A DNA stretch of 64,000 nucleotides, taken from Nocardioides sp. BGMRC 2183. Its GTDB lineage: Bacteria > Actinomycetota > Actinomycetes > Propionibacteriales > Nocardioidaceae. The stretch covers positions 159,141-223,140 of the forward strand of contig VSSA01000006.1 in the NCBI GenBank assembly GCA_008123405.1. Direction: 5' to 3'. The position numbers were made by a program, and so were the translations under genes. The notes beneath the pieces were generated by a model. That model saw only the letters and a list, made by a program, of their open reading frames with translations, was not told the DNA's origin and did no database searches. Numbering within the stretch: position 1 is the stretch's first letter; every line of letters begins with the position of its first letter. Positions 9,942-18,668 of this stretch are shown in pieces.

Positions 9942-10382
9942 GTGCCCTTCTCACGTCCGTCCGCGCGCCGTCTGGCCGTCTCCGTCGTCGGTGTCATCGC
10001 GCTCAGCCTGGCGTTCGACACCGGCAGTGCCGCGCCGATCGCCGCACCGGCTGCGGTCAAGCCTGCGGCACGCAGTGTGGTGACCATCGACGGGTTCCGT
10101 CCCGCCGACGACCGCCGCGTCGTCTTCGTCGGCAAGGTGCGCTCGCCCCGGAAGGCCTGTGAGCGGCGTCGGACCGTCAGGCTCCGCCAGGTCGATCAGG
10201 GGGTGAGCGTCGGCAAGGCCCGCACCACCCGCAAGGGTCGGTGGCGGATCGTGTTCCGCAGCCACCGGGTCGAGGGCGGGACGTTTCGCGCAAAGGTGGT
10301 GCGTGAGGTGGTCCAGCGCGACGGCCGCCGGGTCGTGTGTGCGGCCGACACGGTGCTCTACGACTCTAGGACAGGGAACTGA
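9942..10382 (+). CDS. Small secreted basic protein, function unknown
   Basis: A 146-residue protein from GTG 9942. It begins with a signal-peptide-like segment (SARRLAVSVVGVIALSLAF then APIAAPAA). The mature part is rich in Arg and Val and looks like a small beta-sandwich (VVFVGKVRSPRKACERRRTV, KGRWRIVFRSHRVEGGTFRA). Two cysteines (in KACERR and VVCAAD) could form a disulfide. An earlier ATG at 9885 would overlap the upstream gene and spoil the signal peptide. The last 17 bases overlap the convergent gene at 10366. No family is recognised. Confidence 0.65.
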   Translation: MPFSRPSARRLAVSVVGVIALSLAFDTGSAAPIAAPAAVKPAARSVVTIDGFRPADDRRVVFVGKVRSPRKACERRRTVRLRQVDQGVSVGKARTTRKGRWRIVFRSHRVEGGTFRAKVVREVVQRDGRRVVCAADTVLYDSRTGN

Positions 10383-10731
10383 CCCGGCGCCGCACGCCGA
10401 GCACCCCGAGGCACGCGGCATAGCCGACGAGCAACGCGATGCCATGGCCGGAGAGGCCGGAGACCGTCGCCTGGACCAGGCCGTCCTGGGGTTCGGCGAT
10501 CGCGGCGGGCTGGGCGAGCCCGAGCAGCACGACGACCCCCGCCATCGCCAGCGGCGGCAGGGTGCCCACCGCGAAGAAGTCGTCGGGACGCACGGCCAGC
10601 GCGGCGCCGACGCAGATGGTGACGAAGGCGAGGTCGTAGAGCAGGCCGAGTCGGTCGGAGATGGCGAGGTCGACCAGCGCCGCGGTCAGCAGCACCGCGG
10701 CGCTCAGGCTGACCACCTCGTGCGCAGACAT
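10366..10731 (-). CDS. Small membrane protein (DUF6542-like)
   Basis: A 121-residue protein with four predicted membrane segments (VVSLSAAVLLTAALVDLAI, LLYDLAFVTICVGAALAV, AMAGVVVLLGLAQPAAIA, GIALLVGYAACLGVLGV). Start ATG 10731 is chosen for the GGGAGGAGG ribosome binding site six bases before it; an upstream TTG at 10833 has none. Similar small proteins, often named DUF6542, are found in Nocardioides and relatives, sometimes near ispH and ychF; the role is unknown. Confidence 0.65.
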   Translation of the reverse strand: MSAHEVVSLSAAVLLTAALVDLAISDRLGLLYDLAFVTICVGAALAVRPDDFFAVGTLPPLAMAGVVVLLGLAQPAAIAEPQDGLVQATVSGLSGHGIALLVGYAACLGVLGVRRRVSSLS

Positions 10732-10839
10732 CCGCCCCTCCTCCCAGAGGGTGCGGGACCGCTGCTCGGACGCGAGGCTCACAGGGTCGACGCTAGGGGG
10801 TCCGGCGAGCGGTGCCGGGGCGGCGCGCCGCAACCAAGC

Positions 10840-11922
10840 TCAGCCGGGTAGTCGGTCGCCGGTCCCCGTGTCGAAGAGATGGGCAGCCCCCTCGGGCACC
10901 CGGACATGGACCACGTCACCGGCGCCGAGGTGGCCGCGGCACGGCAGTCGGACCGTGACTGCCGCCTGGGTCGAGGGCGTCAGCGCAGCGGTGCCATAGG
11001 CGAAGCCGTCGGCGCCGAGCTCCTCGACCAGGTCGATCGTGACCGGCACGCCGTCGTCGGCATCGCTCAGTTGCCAGCCCTCGGCTCGGATGCCGACCGT
11101 CACCTCGGCGGGGAGCGCTGCGCGGGTCTCCGCGGTGATCGGTACCTCCAGGTCGCCGAGCAGGACCCTGCCCCCGGCCACCTGTGCCGGCAGCAGGTTC
11201 ATCTGCGGGGAGCCGATGAAGCCGGCGACGAAGAGGTTCGCGGGCCGGTCGTAGAGGCCGAGCGGGGTGTCGGCCTGTTGCACCTCCCCGGCGCTCATCA
11301 CCACTACGCGATCTCCCATGGTCATTGCCTCCACCTGGTCATGGGTGACGTAGACGGTGGTCACGCCGAGCTCACGCTGCAGCCGGGCGATGTCGCCGCG
11401 GGTCTGCACCCGCATCTTGGCGTCGAGGTTGGAGAGGGGCTCGTCCATGCAGAAGACCTGTGGCTGGCGCACGATCGCCCTGCCCATCGCGACGCGCTGG
11501 CGCTGGCCGCCCGAGAGAGCCTTGGGGCGGCGCTGCAGATAGTCGGTGAGGCCGAGCATCGCGGCGACCTCCTCGACGCGGCGGTGCTGATCCTCCTTGG
11601 TGACCCCGGCCATCTTGAGCGGGAAGGCCAGGTTGTCGGCGACGCTCTTGTGCGGATAGAGCGCGTAGTTCTGGAAGACCATGGCGATGTCGCGGTCCTT
11701 GGGGGCCAGCCGGGTGACGTCTCGTTCGCCGATCAGGATCCGGCCCTCGTCGACCTCCTCCAGCCCGGCGAGCATGCGCAGGGTGGTGGTCTTGCCGCAG
11801 CCCGACGGACCGACCAGCACCAGGAACTCCCCGTCGGCGACCTCGAGGTCGATGCCGGGCACGGCCGGCTTCTCGGCGCCGGCGTACCAGCGTTGGGCGT
11901 GGTCGAAGGTGATGGCGGCCAT
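10840..11922 (-). CDS. Sugar ABC transporter ATP-binding protein, MsmK/UgpC family
   Basis: A 360-residue ATPase with Walker A GPSGCGKTTT, the Q-loop VFQNYALYPHKS, signature LSGGQRQRVAMGRAI, Walker B VFCMDEPLSNLD, the H-loop VYVTHDQVEAM and a C-terminal TOBE/MalK-type regulatory domain. The ATG at 11922 has AGGAG upstream; the longer frame runs into the divergent promoter. MsmK-type ATPases energise one or several sugar importers, and the importer at 13189-16294 has no ATPase of its own, so this is the likely partner. Confidence 0.93.
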   Translation of the reverse strand: MAAITFDHAQRWYAGAEKPAVPGIDLEVADGEFLVLVGPSGCGKTTTLRMLAGLEEVDEGRILIGERDVTRLAPKDRDIAMVFQNYALYPHKSVADNLAFPLKMAGVTKEDQHRRVEEVAAMLGLTDYLQRRPKALSGGQRQRVAMGRAIVRQPQVFCMDEPLSNLDAKMRVQTRGDIARLQRELGVTTVYVTHDQVEAMTMGDRVVVMSAGEVQQADTPLGLYDRPANLFVAGFIGSPQMNLLPAQVAGGRVLLGDLEVPITAETRAALPAEVTVGIRAEGWQLSDADDGVPVTIDLVEELGADGFAYGTAALTPSTQAAVTVRLPCRGHLGAGDVVHVRVPEGAAHLFDTGTGDRLPG

Positions 11923-11999
11923 CGCAGACGTCTCCTGGTGTGATCTGGATCTCGCGGGATGCTTGCCACCGTATATGTAAGTATGGTGAACTAACAAAC
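11923..11999. promoter_or_regulatory. Divergent promoter/operator region between the ATPase gene and the ROK regulator
   Basis: A 77-base intergenic region whose right half is unusually AT-rich for this genome (GTATATGTAAGTATGGTGAA then CTAACAAAC). On the minus strand TTGTTA and TATACG are spaced 16 bases apart and could form the ATPase promoter. The AT-rich stretch is the natural place for the ROK repressor to bind, but I see no perfect palindrome to name as the operator. Confidence 0.5.
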
Positions 12000-13121
12000 A
12001 TGTCCCGGCGCAACCCCACCGACCGCTCCCGTCGCGAGCGCACCAAGCTCGGTCGCACCGATTCACGTCGACACCACCGCTCGATGTTGCTGCAGCACCT
12101 GTTCGGGGCTGGCCCGGCGAGCCGCGCCGACCTGGCCCGCAGCAGTGGGCTCACCAGGGTGACCGTCTCCGACCTGGTCGCCGAACTGATCGAGGATGGT
12201 CTGGTCGCCGAGCTGGGCGCGCCGGCGCAGACGCGGGTCGGCAAGCCGCCGACGCTGGTCGGTCTCGTTGCCGATGCCAAGCATGTGGTCGCGATCGACC
12301 TCTCGGTGGACGACCGGGTGGTCGGTGCGGTCCTCAACCTGACCGGCGAGGTGATCTGCCGCGAGTCCCGGGACCGCTCGGGCAAGCGGGGCGAGGAGGC
12401 AGTCGCCCTCGTGCAGGAGGTCGCTGCCGGGCTGATCGAGCGTAGCGAGCGCCCACTGTTGGGCATCGGCGTCGCCACCCCCGGCGTGGTCAGCTCCGAC
12501 GGTGTCGTGATCGACGCGCCGAACCTGGGCTGGGCCGAGGTGCCGCTGGCCGAGCGTCTGCAGCATGACCTCGGCCATCCCGTCTACGTCGCCAACGACG
12601 CGAACACCGCGGTGGTGGGGGAGTACACGTTCGGCGGTGGTGACGAGGACGGGGTGCTGCTGATCCGGCTCAGCACCGGCGTCGGCGCCGGGCTGATCCT
12701 CGCCGGCACCGTGGTCCACGGTCGCGGCGCGGCGGGCGAGATCGGCCATGTCCAGGTCCAGGCCGACGGCGAGACGTGCGGATGCGGTCGCCAGGGCTGC
12801 CTGGAGACCTTCCTCGCCGTACCGCGTCTGCGGCGACGGCTGGCCGACGAAGCGCCGGAGGCGGTCCTCGGTGACGCCGGCCAGCGCCTCGGCGCCGCAC
12901 TGGCTCCCGTGGTCGCCACCCTGAACCTCGGCGAGCTGGTCCTCAGCGGCCCGCTCGACCTGGTGGAACCGTTGGTCCTCAGTGCGGCCGACACCGTGCG
13001 GGAACGGGTCATGCCCGTCTCCGCCGAGCAGTTCGTGGTCCGAGCGTCCAAGCTCGGCGACGACGGGGTACTCGTCGGCGCGACCGGTCTGGTCCTCGCC
13101 GGCGAGCTCGGGGTCTCCTGA
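12000..13121 (+). CDS. ROK family transcriptional regulator (NagC/XylR type)
   Basis: A 373-residue protein. A basic N terminus is followed by a winged helix-turn-helix at about residues 25-80 (MLLQHLFGAGPASRADLARS then GLTRVTVSDLVAELI), then a ROK sugar-kinase-like domain with VYVANDANTAVVGEY, STGVGAGLILAG, and the zinc motif GEIGHVQVQADG plus CGCGRQGCLETF. Such proteins repress sugar operons and release DNA on binding the sugar or its phosphate. It is divergent from the ATPase gene and upstream of the import and catabolic genes, so GlcNAc-6-P or a related sugar is the probable inducer. Confidence 0.9.
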   Translation: MSRRNPTDRSRRERTKLGRTDSRRHHRSMLLQHLFGAGPASRADLARSSGLTRVTVSDLVAELIEDGLVAELGAPAQTRVGKPPTLVGLVADAKHVVAIDLSVDDRVVGAVLNLTGEVICRESRDRSGKRGEEAVALVQEVAAGLIERSERPLLGIGVATPGVVSSDGVVIDAPNLGWAEVPLAERLQHDLGHPVYVANDANTAVVGEYTFGGGDEDGVLLIRLSTGVGAGLILAGTVVHGRGAAGEIGHVQVQADGETCGCGRQGCLETFLAVPRLRRRLADEAPEAVLGDAGQRLGAALAPVVATLNLGELVLSGPLDLVEPLVLSAADTVRERVMPVSAEQFVVRASKLGDDGVLVGATGLVLAGELGVS

Positions 13122-13188
13122 CCCGGCCCCCACCCATCGCGTGGGCCCGCCGGGTCCGCGTCCCGTCAAGGAAGCAGAGGAAGAAGCA

Positions 13189-14466
13189 GTGCGCATCAAG
13201 AAGACACTGGCCCTGGCGGCCGTCACTGCCCTCTTGGGCGTGACCAGCGCATGCGGGTCCGACGACAACGGTGGCTCCGGCGCGGACGGCGGCCCCGACG
13301 AGGCCGACCTCGTCGTCTGGCTCAACGGCACCGACACCCCGCAAGAGGCCCGGGACTGGCTCAAGGAGACCTTCGAAGAGGCCCACCCCGGCTCCACGCT
13401 CACCATCGAGGAGCAGGAGTGGGACGGTCTGGTGGAGCGGATGACCACCGCGCTCTCCTCGGAGGACCAGACGCCCGACGTGGTCGAGGTGGGCAACACC
13501 CAGGCCCCGACGTTCACCACAGCCGGGGCGTTCAGCGACCTCACCGGTGACCTCGAGGACCTCGGCGGTGACGACCTGCTGCCCGGCTTCGTGGAGGCGG
13601 CCACCGTCGACGGCAAGACCTACGCCGTGCCCTACTACGCCGGCTCGACGTACGTGTTCTATCGCAAGGACCTCCTGGACAAGGCCGGCCTCGAGGTGCC
13701 CACCACCATGGACGAGTTCGTCGACGCCGCGATCACGCTGAAGCAGCAGAGCGGGAAGGACGACTTCTCCGGCTACTGGCTCCCCGGCCAGGACTGGCGC
13801 GACGGTGCCGCCTTCCTCTGGGACGCCGGCGGCGACTTCGCGGTCGAGGACGGCGACACCTGGACCGCCAGCCTCTCCACCCCGGAATCACAAGAGGGCC
13901 TGGCAGTCGTGCAGAAGCTCTTCACCGAGGCCTCCGGTGCACCCGCCGACGCCAACGAGAGCGACCCGGTCACCCCGTTCTGCGCCAACCAGATCGGCAT
14001 GATGTCGCGCCCCGGCTGGGTCTACGGGATGCTCACCGACAAGGAGTCGGGCTGCCCCGAGCTCGCCAAGCAGATCGGTGTCTTCGCGCTCCCCGGCTCC
14101 GACGGTGAGCCCGCCCCGGTGCTGCTCGGCGGCTCCGACATCGCGGTGCCCGCCAAGTCCCCCAACCAGGACCTGGCCCGGGAGGCCGTCGCGCTGATGT
14201 TGAGCGACGACTACCAGGGGATCCTGGCCGAGGCAGGGCTGACCCCGGCCAAGGAGTCGCTGGCATCGCTGCTCGGTGACGACGAGTTCGCCCAGGCCAC
14301 CATCGCCGCGGCGTCCAACGCCAAGCTCACCCCGGCCGCGGCGAACTGGGCGACCGTCGAGGGCACCCGGGTGCTGGAGGACCTGTTCAGTCAGATCGCC
14401 CAGGGCGGCGACATCGCCGACCTCGCCGCCGACGCCGACGCGCGCATCGACGAAGAGCTGAACTGA
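13189..14466 (+). CDS. Sugar ABC transporter substrate-binding lipoprotein
   Basis: A 425-residue family-1 solute-binding protein starting at GTG 13189 after AGAGGAAG. The signal peptide ends in VTSAC, with Cys as the probable lipidation site, followed by a Gly/Asp-rich linker. The binding fold shows ADLVVWLNGTDTPQEARDW, PDVVEVGNTQAPTFTTAGAF, AVPYYAGSTYVFYRKDLLDK and GGSDIAVPAKSPNQDLAREA. The neighbouring hexosaminidase and nag genes make GlcNAc, chitobiose or cell-wall amino sugars the likely ligands. Confidence 0.92.
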   Translation: MRIKKTLALAAVTALLGVTSACGSDDNGGSGADGGPDEADLVVWLNGTDTPQEARDWLKETFEEAHPGSTLTIEEQEWDGLVERMTTALSSEDQTPDVVEVGNTQAPTFTTAGAFSDLTGDLEDLGGDDLLPGFVEAATVDGKTYAVPYYAGSTYVFYRKDLLDKAGLEVPTTMDEFVDAAITLKQQSGKDDFSGYWLPGQDWRDGAAFLWDAGGDFAVEDGDTWTASLSTPESQEGLAVVQKLFTEASGAPADANESDPVTPFCANQIGMMSRPGWVYGMLTDKESGCPELAKQIGVFALPGSDGEPAPVLLGGSDIAVPAKSPNQDLAREAVALMLSDDYQGILAEAGLTPAKESLASLLGDDEFAQATIAAASNAKLTPAAANWATVEGTRVLEDLFSQIAQGGDIADLAADADARIDEELN

Positions 14467-14483
14467 CCCCACGCTGAGCTGTA

Positions 14484-14520
14484 CCGCTGTCCGGGCGGGA
14501 GATCCCCGCCCGGACAGCGG
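14484..14520 (+). terminator. Perfect 16-bp stem-loop between binding protein and permease genes
   Basis: CCGCTGTCCGGGCGGG pairs fully with CCCGCCCGGACAGCGG across loop AGATC, with no T run after it. In this position it would act as a partial terminator or mRNA stabiliser, giving more binding protein than permease, as in other sugar importer operons. Confidence 0.8.
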
Positions 14521-14543
14521 AACGACCCTGGAGGAGGAAGCGC

Positions 14544-15452
14544 ATGCCTCGCGGCGCGCCCGCGGCAGCGACCCGCACCCCGCTGCCCATCGGCCTGATC
14601 ATCCCGGCCGTGTGCCTGCTGGCACTCGCTCTCGGCTACCCGCTGATCCGGCAGGTGGTGCTCTCGGCACAGGAGTTCGGGTTGGCCCAGCAGTTCGGGC
14701 AGCCGCCCGCCTGGGTGGGGTTGCAGAACTACAAGGATCTGGTCACCGATCCCTACCTGTGGAAGGTCGTCGCCCGGACCGTCGGCTTCTGCTTCGTCAA
14801 CGCCGGGCTCACCCTTGGGCTCGGGATGGGCATCGCCCAGCTGATGACCCGGATGAGCCCGTGGGCACGACTCGCCTCCCAGGTCGGTCTGATGCTCGCC
14901 TGGGCCACCCCCGTGGTGGCCGCGATGACCGTGTGGCAGTTCATGTTCGACACCGACTACGGCCTGGTGAACTGGGTGCTGGTCCAGCTGGGCGGCGACT
15001 TCGCGCACCACTCCTGGCTGATCGATCCGCTCTCCTTCTTCGCGGTCGCCACCCTGATCGTGGTCTGGATGAGCGTCCCGTTCGTCGTGTTCACCCTCTA
15101 CGCCGCGCTCACCCAGGTGCCCGAGGACGTGGTCGAGGCCGCCGAGATCGACGGTGCCGGGGCGTGGGCGCGGTTCGCGCACGTCGTACTGCCGACGATC
15201 CGGCCGGTGCTGCTGGTGGTGCTGCTGCTCCAGATCATCTGGGACCTGCGGGTGTTCACCCAGATCTACACGCTGCAGAAGGCCGGCGGGATCACCCGTG
15301 ACACCAATCTGCTGGGCACCTACATCTACTCGCTGGGCATCAAGGGCGGCGACTTCGGTACGGCGGCCGCCGCCGCGATGTTCATGCTGGTGCTGACCGT
15401 GGTGCTGACCGCGCCGTACATCCGGATGATGATCAAGCAGGAGGAGGACTGA
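14544..15452 (+). CDS. Sugar ABC transporter permease (MalF type)
   Basis: A 302-residue inner-membrane protein with six predicted helices and the conserved EAA loop (ALTQVPEDVVEAAEIDGAGA then WARFAHVVLPTIRPVL). LGLGMGIAQLMTRMSPWARL and ATPVVAAMTVWQFMFDTDYG are typical of the carbohydrate uptake family 1. The ATG follows GGAGGAGGAAG. Its stop overlaps the next start by one base, so translation is coupled. Confidence 0.93.
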   Translation: MPRGAPAAATRTPLPIGLIIPAVCLLALALGYPLIRQVVLSAQEFGLAQQFGQPPAWVGLQNYKDLVTDPYLWKVVARTVGFCFVNAGLTLGLGMGIAQLMTRMSPWARLASQVGLMLAWATPVVAAMTVWQFMFDTDYGLVNWVLVQLGGDFAHHSWLIDPLSFFAVATLIVVWMSVPFVVFTLYAALTQVPEDVVEAAEIDGAGAWARFAHVVLPTIRPVLLVVLLLQIIWDLRVFTQIYTLQKAGGITRDTNLLGTYIYSLGIKGGDFGTAAAAAMFMLVLTVVLTAPYIRMMIKQEED

Positions 15453-16294
15453 TGGCCCGCCGCACTCCCACCGCGGTCCGGTACGGCGCCAACTTCGCCG
15501 GGCTGCTGATCGTCCTGGTGGCCGTCTTCCCGGTCTACTGGATGGTGACCCGCTCCTTCTTGCCCCGCAACCGGATCCGCGGCACCGAGCAGGTCTGGTT
15601 CCCCTGGGACGGGACGCTGGACAACTACCGCCGGATGCTCACCGGGGAGTCCTTCCGCAATGCGCTGACCACCAGCCTCGCGGTCACCCTGCTCACGGTG
15701 ATCGTCGCGCTGCTCTTCGCCTTCCTCGCCGCGGTCGCGGTCAGCCGGTTCCGGTTCCGCGGCCGCCGTACGTTCATCATGACGCTGCTGCTGATCCAGA
15801 TGATCCCCGCCGAGGGCCTCTTCATCTCCCAGTACAAGATGCTCGAGGGCATGCAGCTGCTGAACTCGGTGATCGGCCTGAGCCTCGTGTACGTCGCCAG
15901 CGTGCTGCCGTTCACCGTCTGGACGCTGCGCGGCTTCGTCGACGGCCTCCCCCGAGAGCTGGAGGAGGCCGCCATGGTGGACGGCTGCTCCCGGACCCGG
16001 GCCTTCTTCACGATCACCCTGCCCCTGCTCGCGCCGGGCTTCGTGGCCACCGGGCTGTTCGCCTTCATCCAGGCTTGGAACGAGTTCACCCTCGCGCTGG
16101 TCGTGATGACCGATCCGGCGAAGGAGACCCTGCCGGTGTGGCTGATCGGATTCTCCGAGTCCCGCAGCCGCGGGGTCGACTGGGGCGCGATCATGGCTGC
16201 CTCCACCCTGATCACCATCCCGGTGATCATCTTCTTCGTCATCGTCCAGCGCCGCATGGTCGCCGGACTGACCGCTGGCGCGGTGAAGGGATGA
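15452..16294 (+). CDS. Sugar ABC transporter permease (MalG type)
   Basis: A 280-residue permease, the second half of the channel. Six predicted helices; the EAA loop reads LPRELEEAAMVDGCSRTRAF then FTITLPLLAPGFVATG. FIQAWNEFTLALVVMTD near the end is family-typical. It overlaps the upstream permease by one base and the following hydrolase gene by four (ATGA), placing it inside a tightly coupled operon. Confidence 0.93.
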   Translation: MARRTPTAVRYGANFAGLLIVLVAVFPVYWMVTRSFLPRNRIRGTEQVWFPWDGTLDNYRRMLTGESFRNALTTSLAVTLLTVIVALLFAFLAAVAVSRFRFRGRRTFIMTLLLIQMIPAEGLFISQYKMLEGMQLLNSVIGLSLVYVASVLPFTVWTLRGFVDGLPRELEEAAMVDGCSRTRAFFTITLPLLAPGFVATGLFAFIQAWNEFTLALVVMTDPAKETLPVWLIGFSESRSRGVDWGAIMAASTLITIPVIIFFVIVQRRMVAGLTAGAVKG

Positions 16295-17760
16295 GTGTCG
16301 CGGTGAACCCGCAACCGACAGAGCCGGTGGAGATCGGCGTCGAGGAGCTCGCGCTGCGCGTGCAGCTGGCCTCCTTCGAGGGCCCTCAGGTGAGTCCCGA
16401 GTGGTCCGCCCTGCTCGCCGAGGGCCTGGGCGGCATCTGCCTCTTCGGGTCGAACCTCGTCGGCGACCGCGACGACGTCGCCAGGCTGGTCGCCGCGATC
16501 CGCGCGGCGCAACCGCGTGCCCTGGTCGGTCTGGACGAGGAGGGCGGGGACGTCACCCGGCTGCACACCCGCACCGCCAGCCCGGTGCCCGGGGCCGCGG
16601 TGCTCGGACGGATCGACGAAGCGGCCCTGACCGAGGCCGTCGGACGTGCGGTCGGCGCGGACCTGGCCGCGATCGGGATCGACCTGGACCTCGGTCCGGT
16701 CGCCGACGTCAACTCTCACCCCGACAACCCGGTGATCGGCACCCGCAGCTTCGGCGCCGAGCCGGATCTGGCCGGGCGACACGTCGCCGCATGGGTGCGC
16801 GGGCTGCAGTCGGCCGGGGTGGCCGCCAGCGTGAAGCACTTCCCCGGTCACGGCGACACCATCCAGGACAGCCATCTGATGCTTCCGGTGCTCGAGGCCG
16901 ATCTCGAGCTGCTGGAGAGCCGCGAGCTGCCTCCGTTCGCTGCTGCGATCGAGGCCGGCACCGCCACCGTGATGACCTCCCACCTGGTGGTGCCCGCCCT
17001 GGACGCCGCGCTGCCGGCGACGTTCTCCGCCGAGATCCTCGGGCGGCTGCGGGCGTCGATGGGCTTCAACGGCGCGATCATCAGCGATGCCCTCGACATG
17101 GCGGGAGCCTCGGCCGGACGCGGGATCCCTGCCGCGGCCGTGCTCTCGCTGGCCGCCGGTGCCGATCTGCTCTGCATCGGCCCCGACAAGCCGGCCGCGC
17201 TGATCCGCGAGATCCAGGCAGCGATCGTGACCGCTGTCGCCGACGGGTCGTTGCCGCTGGCGCGGCTCGAGGAGGCAGCGGCGCGAGCCGGAGCGATCAG
17301 TATGCGTGCGGGCGACGTTGCGGCCGAGAGCGACATGACCCCGGCCCGGCTGCGAGCCGCCACCCGAGCGGTCGTCGAGCTCGAGGGAGCGATGCCCGAC
17401 CTCACCGGTGCCCGGATCGTCAGCCTGGAGACCGAGGCGAACATCGCCGTGGGGCCGGGACGGTGGGGGATCGACCCCGACCTCCGGCTGGAGCCCGAGC
17501 TCTCCGCGGACCTGTGCCTGCCCGCAGGTCCCGTGGTGGTGCAGGTCCGAGACGCGCATCGTCGCCCTGAGGTGGCAGCGGTGCTGGCCGGACTGGCCGA
17601 ACGGGACGCCCCAGCGTTGGTGATCGAGTGGGGCTGGCCCGGCCCACGCACTGGGTGGGCTGCGCCGCGTGCCGTCGCCCGGCTGTGCACCTGGGGCAAC
17701 AGTCGTCCCGCGATCGAGGCTGTCGAGGAACTGCTGCGAGAGGCGGGGTGGGCGCGATGA
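16291..17760 (+). CDS. Glycoside hydrolase family 3, beta-N-acetylhexosaminidase (NagZ-like)
   Basis: A 489-residue GH3 enzyme with no signal peptide, so cytoplasmic. NagZ features: LVGLDEEGGDVTRLH, GIDLDLGPVADVNSHPDNPV, GTRSFGAEPDLAGRHVAAWV, KHFPGHGDTIQDSHL (the His/Asp catalytic loop of NagZ) and the nucleophile Asp in AIISDALDMAG. NagZ enzymes release GlcNAc from chitobiose or from GlcNAc-anhydroMurNAc peptides. An extra C-terminal region of about 120 residues resembles a GH3 C domain. The start overlaps the permease stop; the end overlaps the kinase start by four bases. Confidence 0.92.
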   Translation: MSVAVNPQPTEPVEIGVEELALRVQLASFEGPQVSPEWSALLAEGLGGICLFGSNLVGDRDDVARLVAAIRAAQPRALVGLDEEGGDVTRLHTRTASPVPGAAVLGRIDEAALTEAVGRAVGADLAAIGIDLDLGPVADVNSHPDNPVIGTRSFGAEPDLAGRHVAAWVRGLQSAGVAASVKHFPGHGDTIQDSHLMLPVLEADLELLESRELPPFAAAIEAGTATVMTSHLVVPALDAALPATFSAEILGRLRASMGFNGAIISDALDMAGASAGRGIPAAAVLSLAAGADLLCIGPDKPAALIREIQAAIVTAVADGSLPLARLEEAAARAGAISMRAGDVAAESDMTPARLRAATRAVVELEGAMPDLTGARIVSLETEANIAVGPGRWGIDPDLRLEPELSADLCLPAGPVVVQVRDAHRRPEVAAVLAGLAERDAPALVIEWGWPGPRTGWAAPRAVARLCTWGNSRPAIEAVEELLREAGWAR

Positions 17761-18668
17761 CGACCGGTTTGCTGATCGGCCTGGACATCGGTGCCACCAA
17801 GATCCTCGGTGTCGCCGTAGAGCCGGACGGCCGGCTGGTCGCCCAGGCGCGCACCCCCACGCCGAACGGCGGCGACGCCGTGGTGGCGGCCGCGGCCGGC
17901 GTGGTGGACAAGCTCCGCGCTGAGACCGGCTCCCGGCCGGCACACGCGGTCGGGGTCGGCGTCCCGGGGCTGGTCGACACAGCCCGCGGGACGCTGCAGA
18001 ACGCGGTCAACCTCGGAGTCAACGAGGACTGGTTCCCGCTGGGCGCCGCGCTCTCGGAGCGGATCGACGCGGCGGTCGTGGTCGACAACGACGCGAACGC
18101 CGCCGCGCTCGGGGTGGCGCGGCGCACCGGTCATGACGACCTCGCCTACCTGAGCATCGGCACCGGACTCGCCGCCGCCCTGGTGCTGGGCGGACGGATA
18201 CGACGCGGCCTGCGCGGCGCCGCCGGGGAGATCGGCCACATCCCGATCGACCCTGCCGGACCACGCTGCCCGTGCGGACAGGTCGGGTGCCTGGAGACCT
18301 TCGCCTCCGGCTCCGCCGTGGCGGCGGCCTGGCCGAGCGATCAGGCTCCGCCGGCCCAGGCACTCTTCGACGCAGCGGACGCCGGTGCGGCAGCAGCGGT
18401 GCTGGTGCGCGACACCTTCGCGGCTCGGGTCGCCGACGCGGTGCGCCTGGTCGCGCTCTCGGTCGATCCGGCGGCCGTGGTGCTCGGTGGCGGCGTCGCG
18501 CACGTCGGGGAGCGTCTGCTGGTGGCGGTGCGGTCGGCGCTGACCGCGCAGGCCGCGGAGTCGCCGTTCCTCACCTCCCTGGACCTGGCCGGCCGACTCT
18601 CACTGATGCCGCTGGACACCCCGGTCGCCGCGCTGGGTGCGGCGATCCTGGGAGAGGAGGGACGATGA
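17757..18668 (+). CDS. ROK family sugar kinase, probable N-acetylglucosamine kinase
   Basis: A 303-residue ROK kinase without an N-terminal HTH. The phosphate-1 motif is IGLDIGATKILGVAVEPDG, the catalytic Asp is in VVVDNDANAAALGVAR, and the zinc-binding ROK signature is GEIGHIPIDPAG plus CPCGQVGCLETF. It lies between the hexosaminidase and nagA with four-base overlaps on both sides. That position argues for GlcNAc as substrate, although glucose cannot be excluded from sequence alone. Confidence 0.9.
   Translation: MTTGLLIGLDIGATKILGVAVEPDGRLVAQARTPTPNGGDAVVAAAAGVVDKLRAETGSRPAHAVGVGVPGLVDTARGTLQNAVNLGVNEDWFPLGAALSERIDAAVVVDNDANAAALGVARRTGHDDLAYLSIGTGLAAALVLGGRIRRGLRGAAGEIGHIPIDPAGPRCPCGQVGCLETFASGSAVAAAWPSDQAPPAQALFDAADAGAAAAVLVRDTFAARVADAVRLVALSVDPAAVVLGGGVAHVGERLLVAVRSALTAQAAESPFLTSLDLAGRLSLMPLDTPVAALGAAILGEEGR

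Noticed and set aside
8171-10135. Extension of the minus-strand membrane protein to 888 residues
   Set aside because: The added part is antisense to ispH and the YciO gene. The protein has a good start at 8170.
13189-14466. Possible DasR-type operator near the amino-sugar genes
   Set aside because: I looked for the ACTGGTCTAGACCACT-like DasR site before the binding-protein and ATPase genes and saw none.
15625-17943. 772-codon minus-strand open frame over the permease and hexosaminidase genes
   Set aside because: High-GC shadow with repetitive composition; the plus-strand genes have full motif support.
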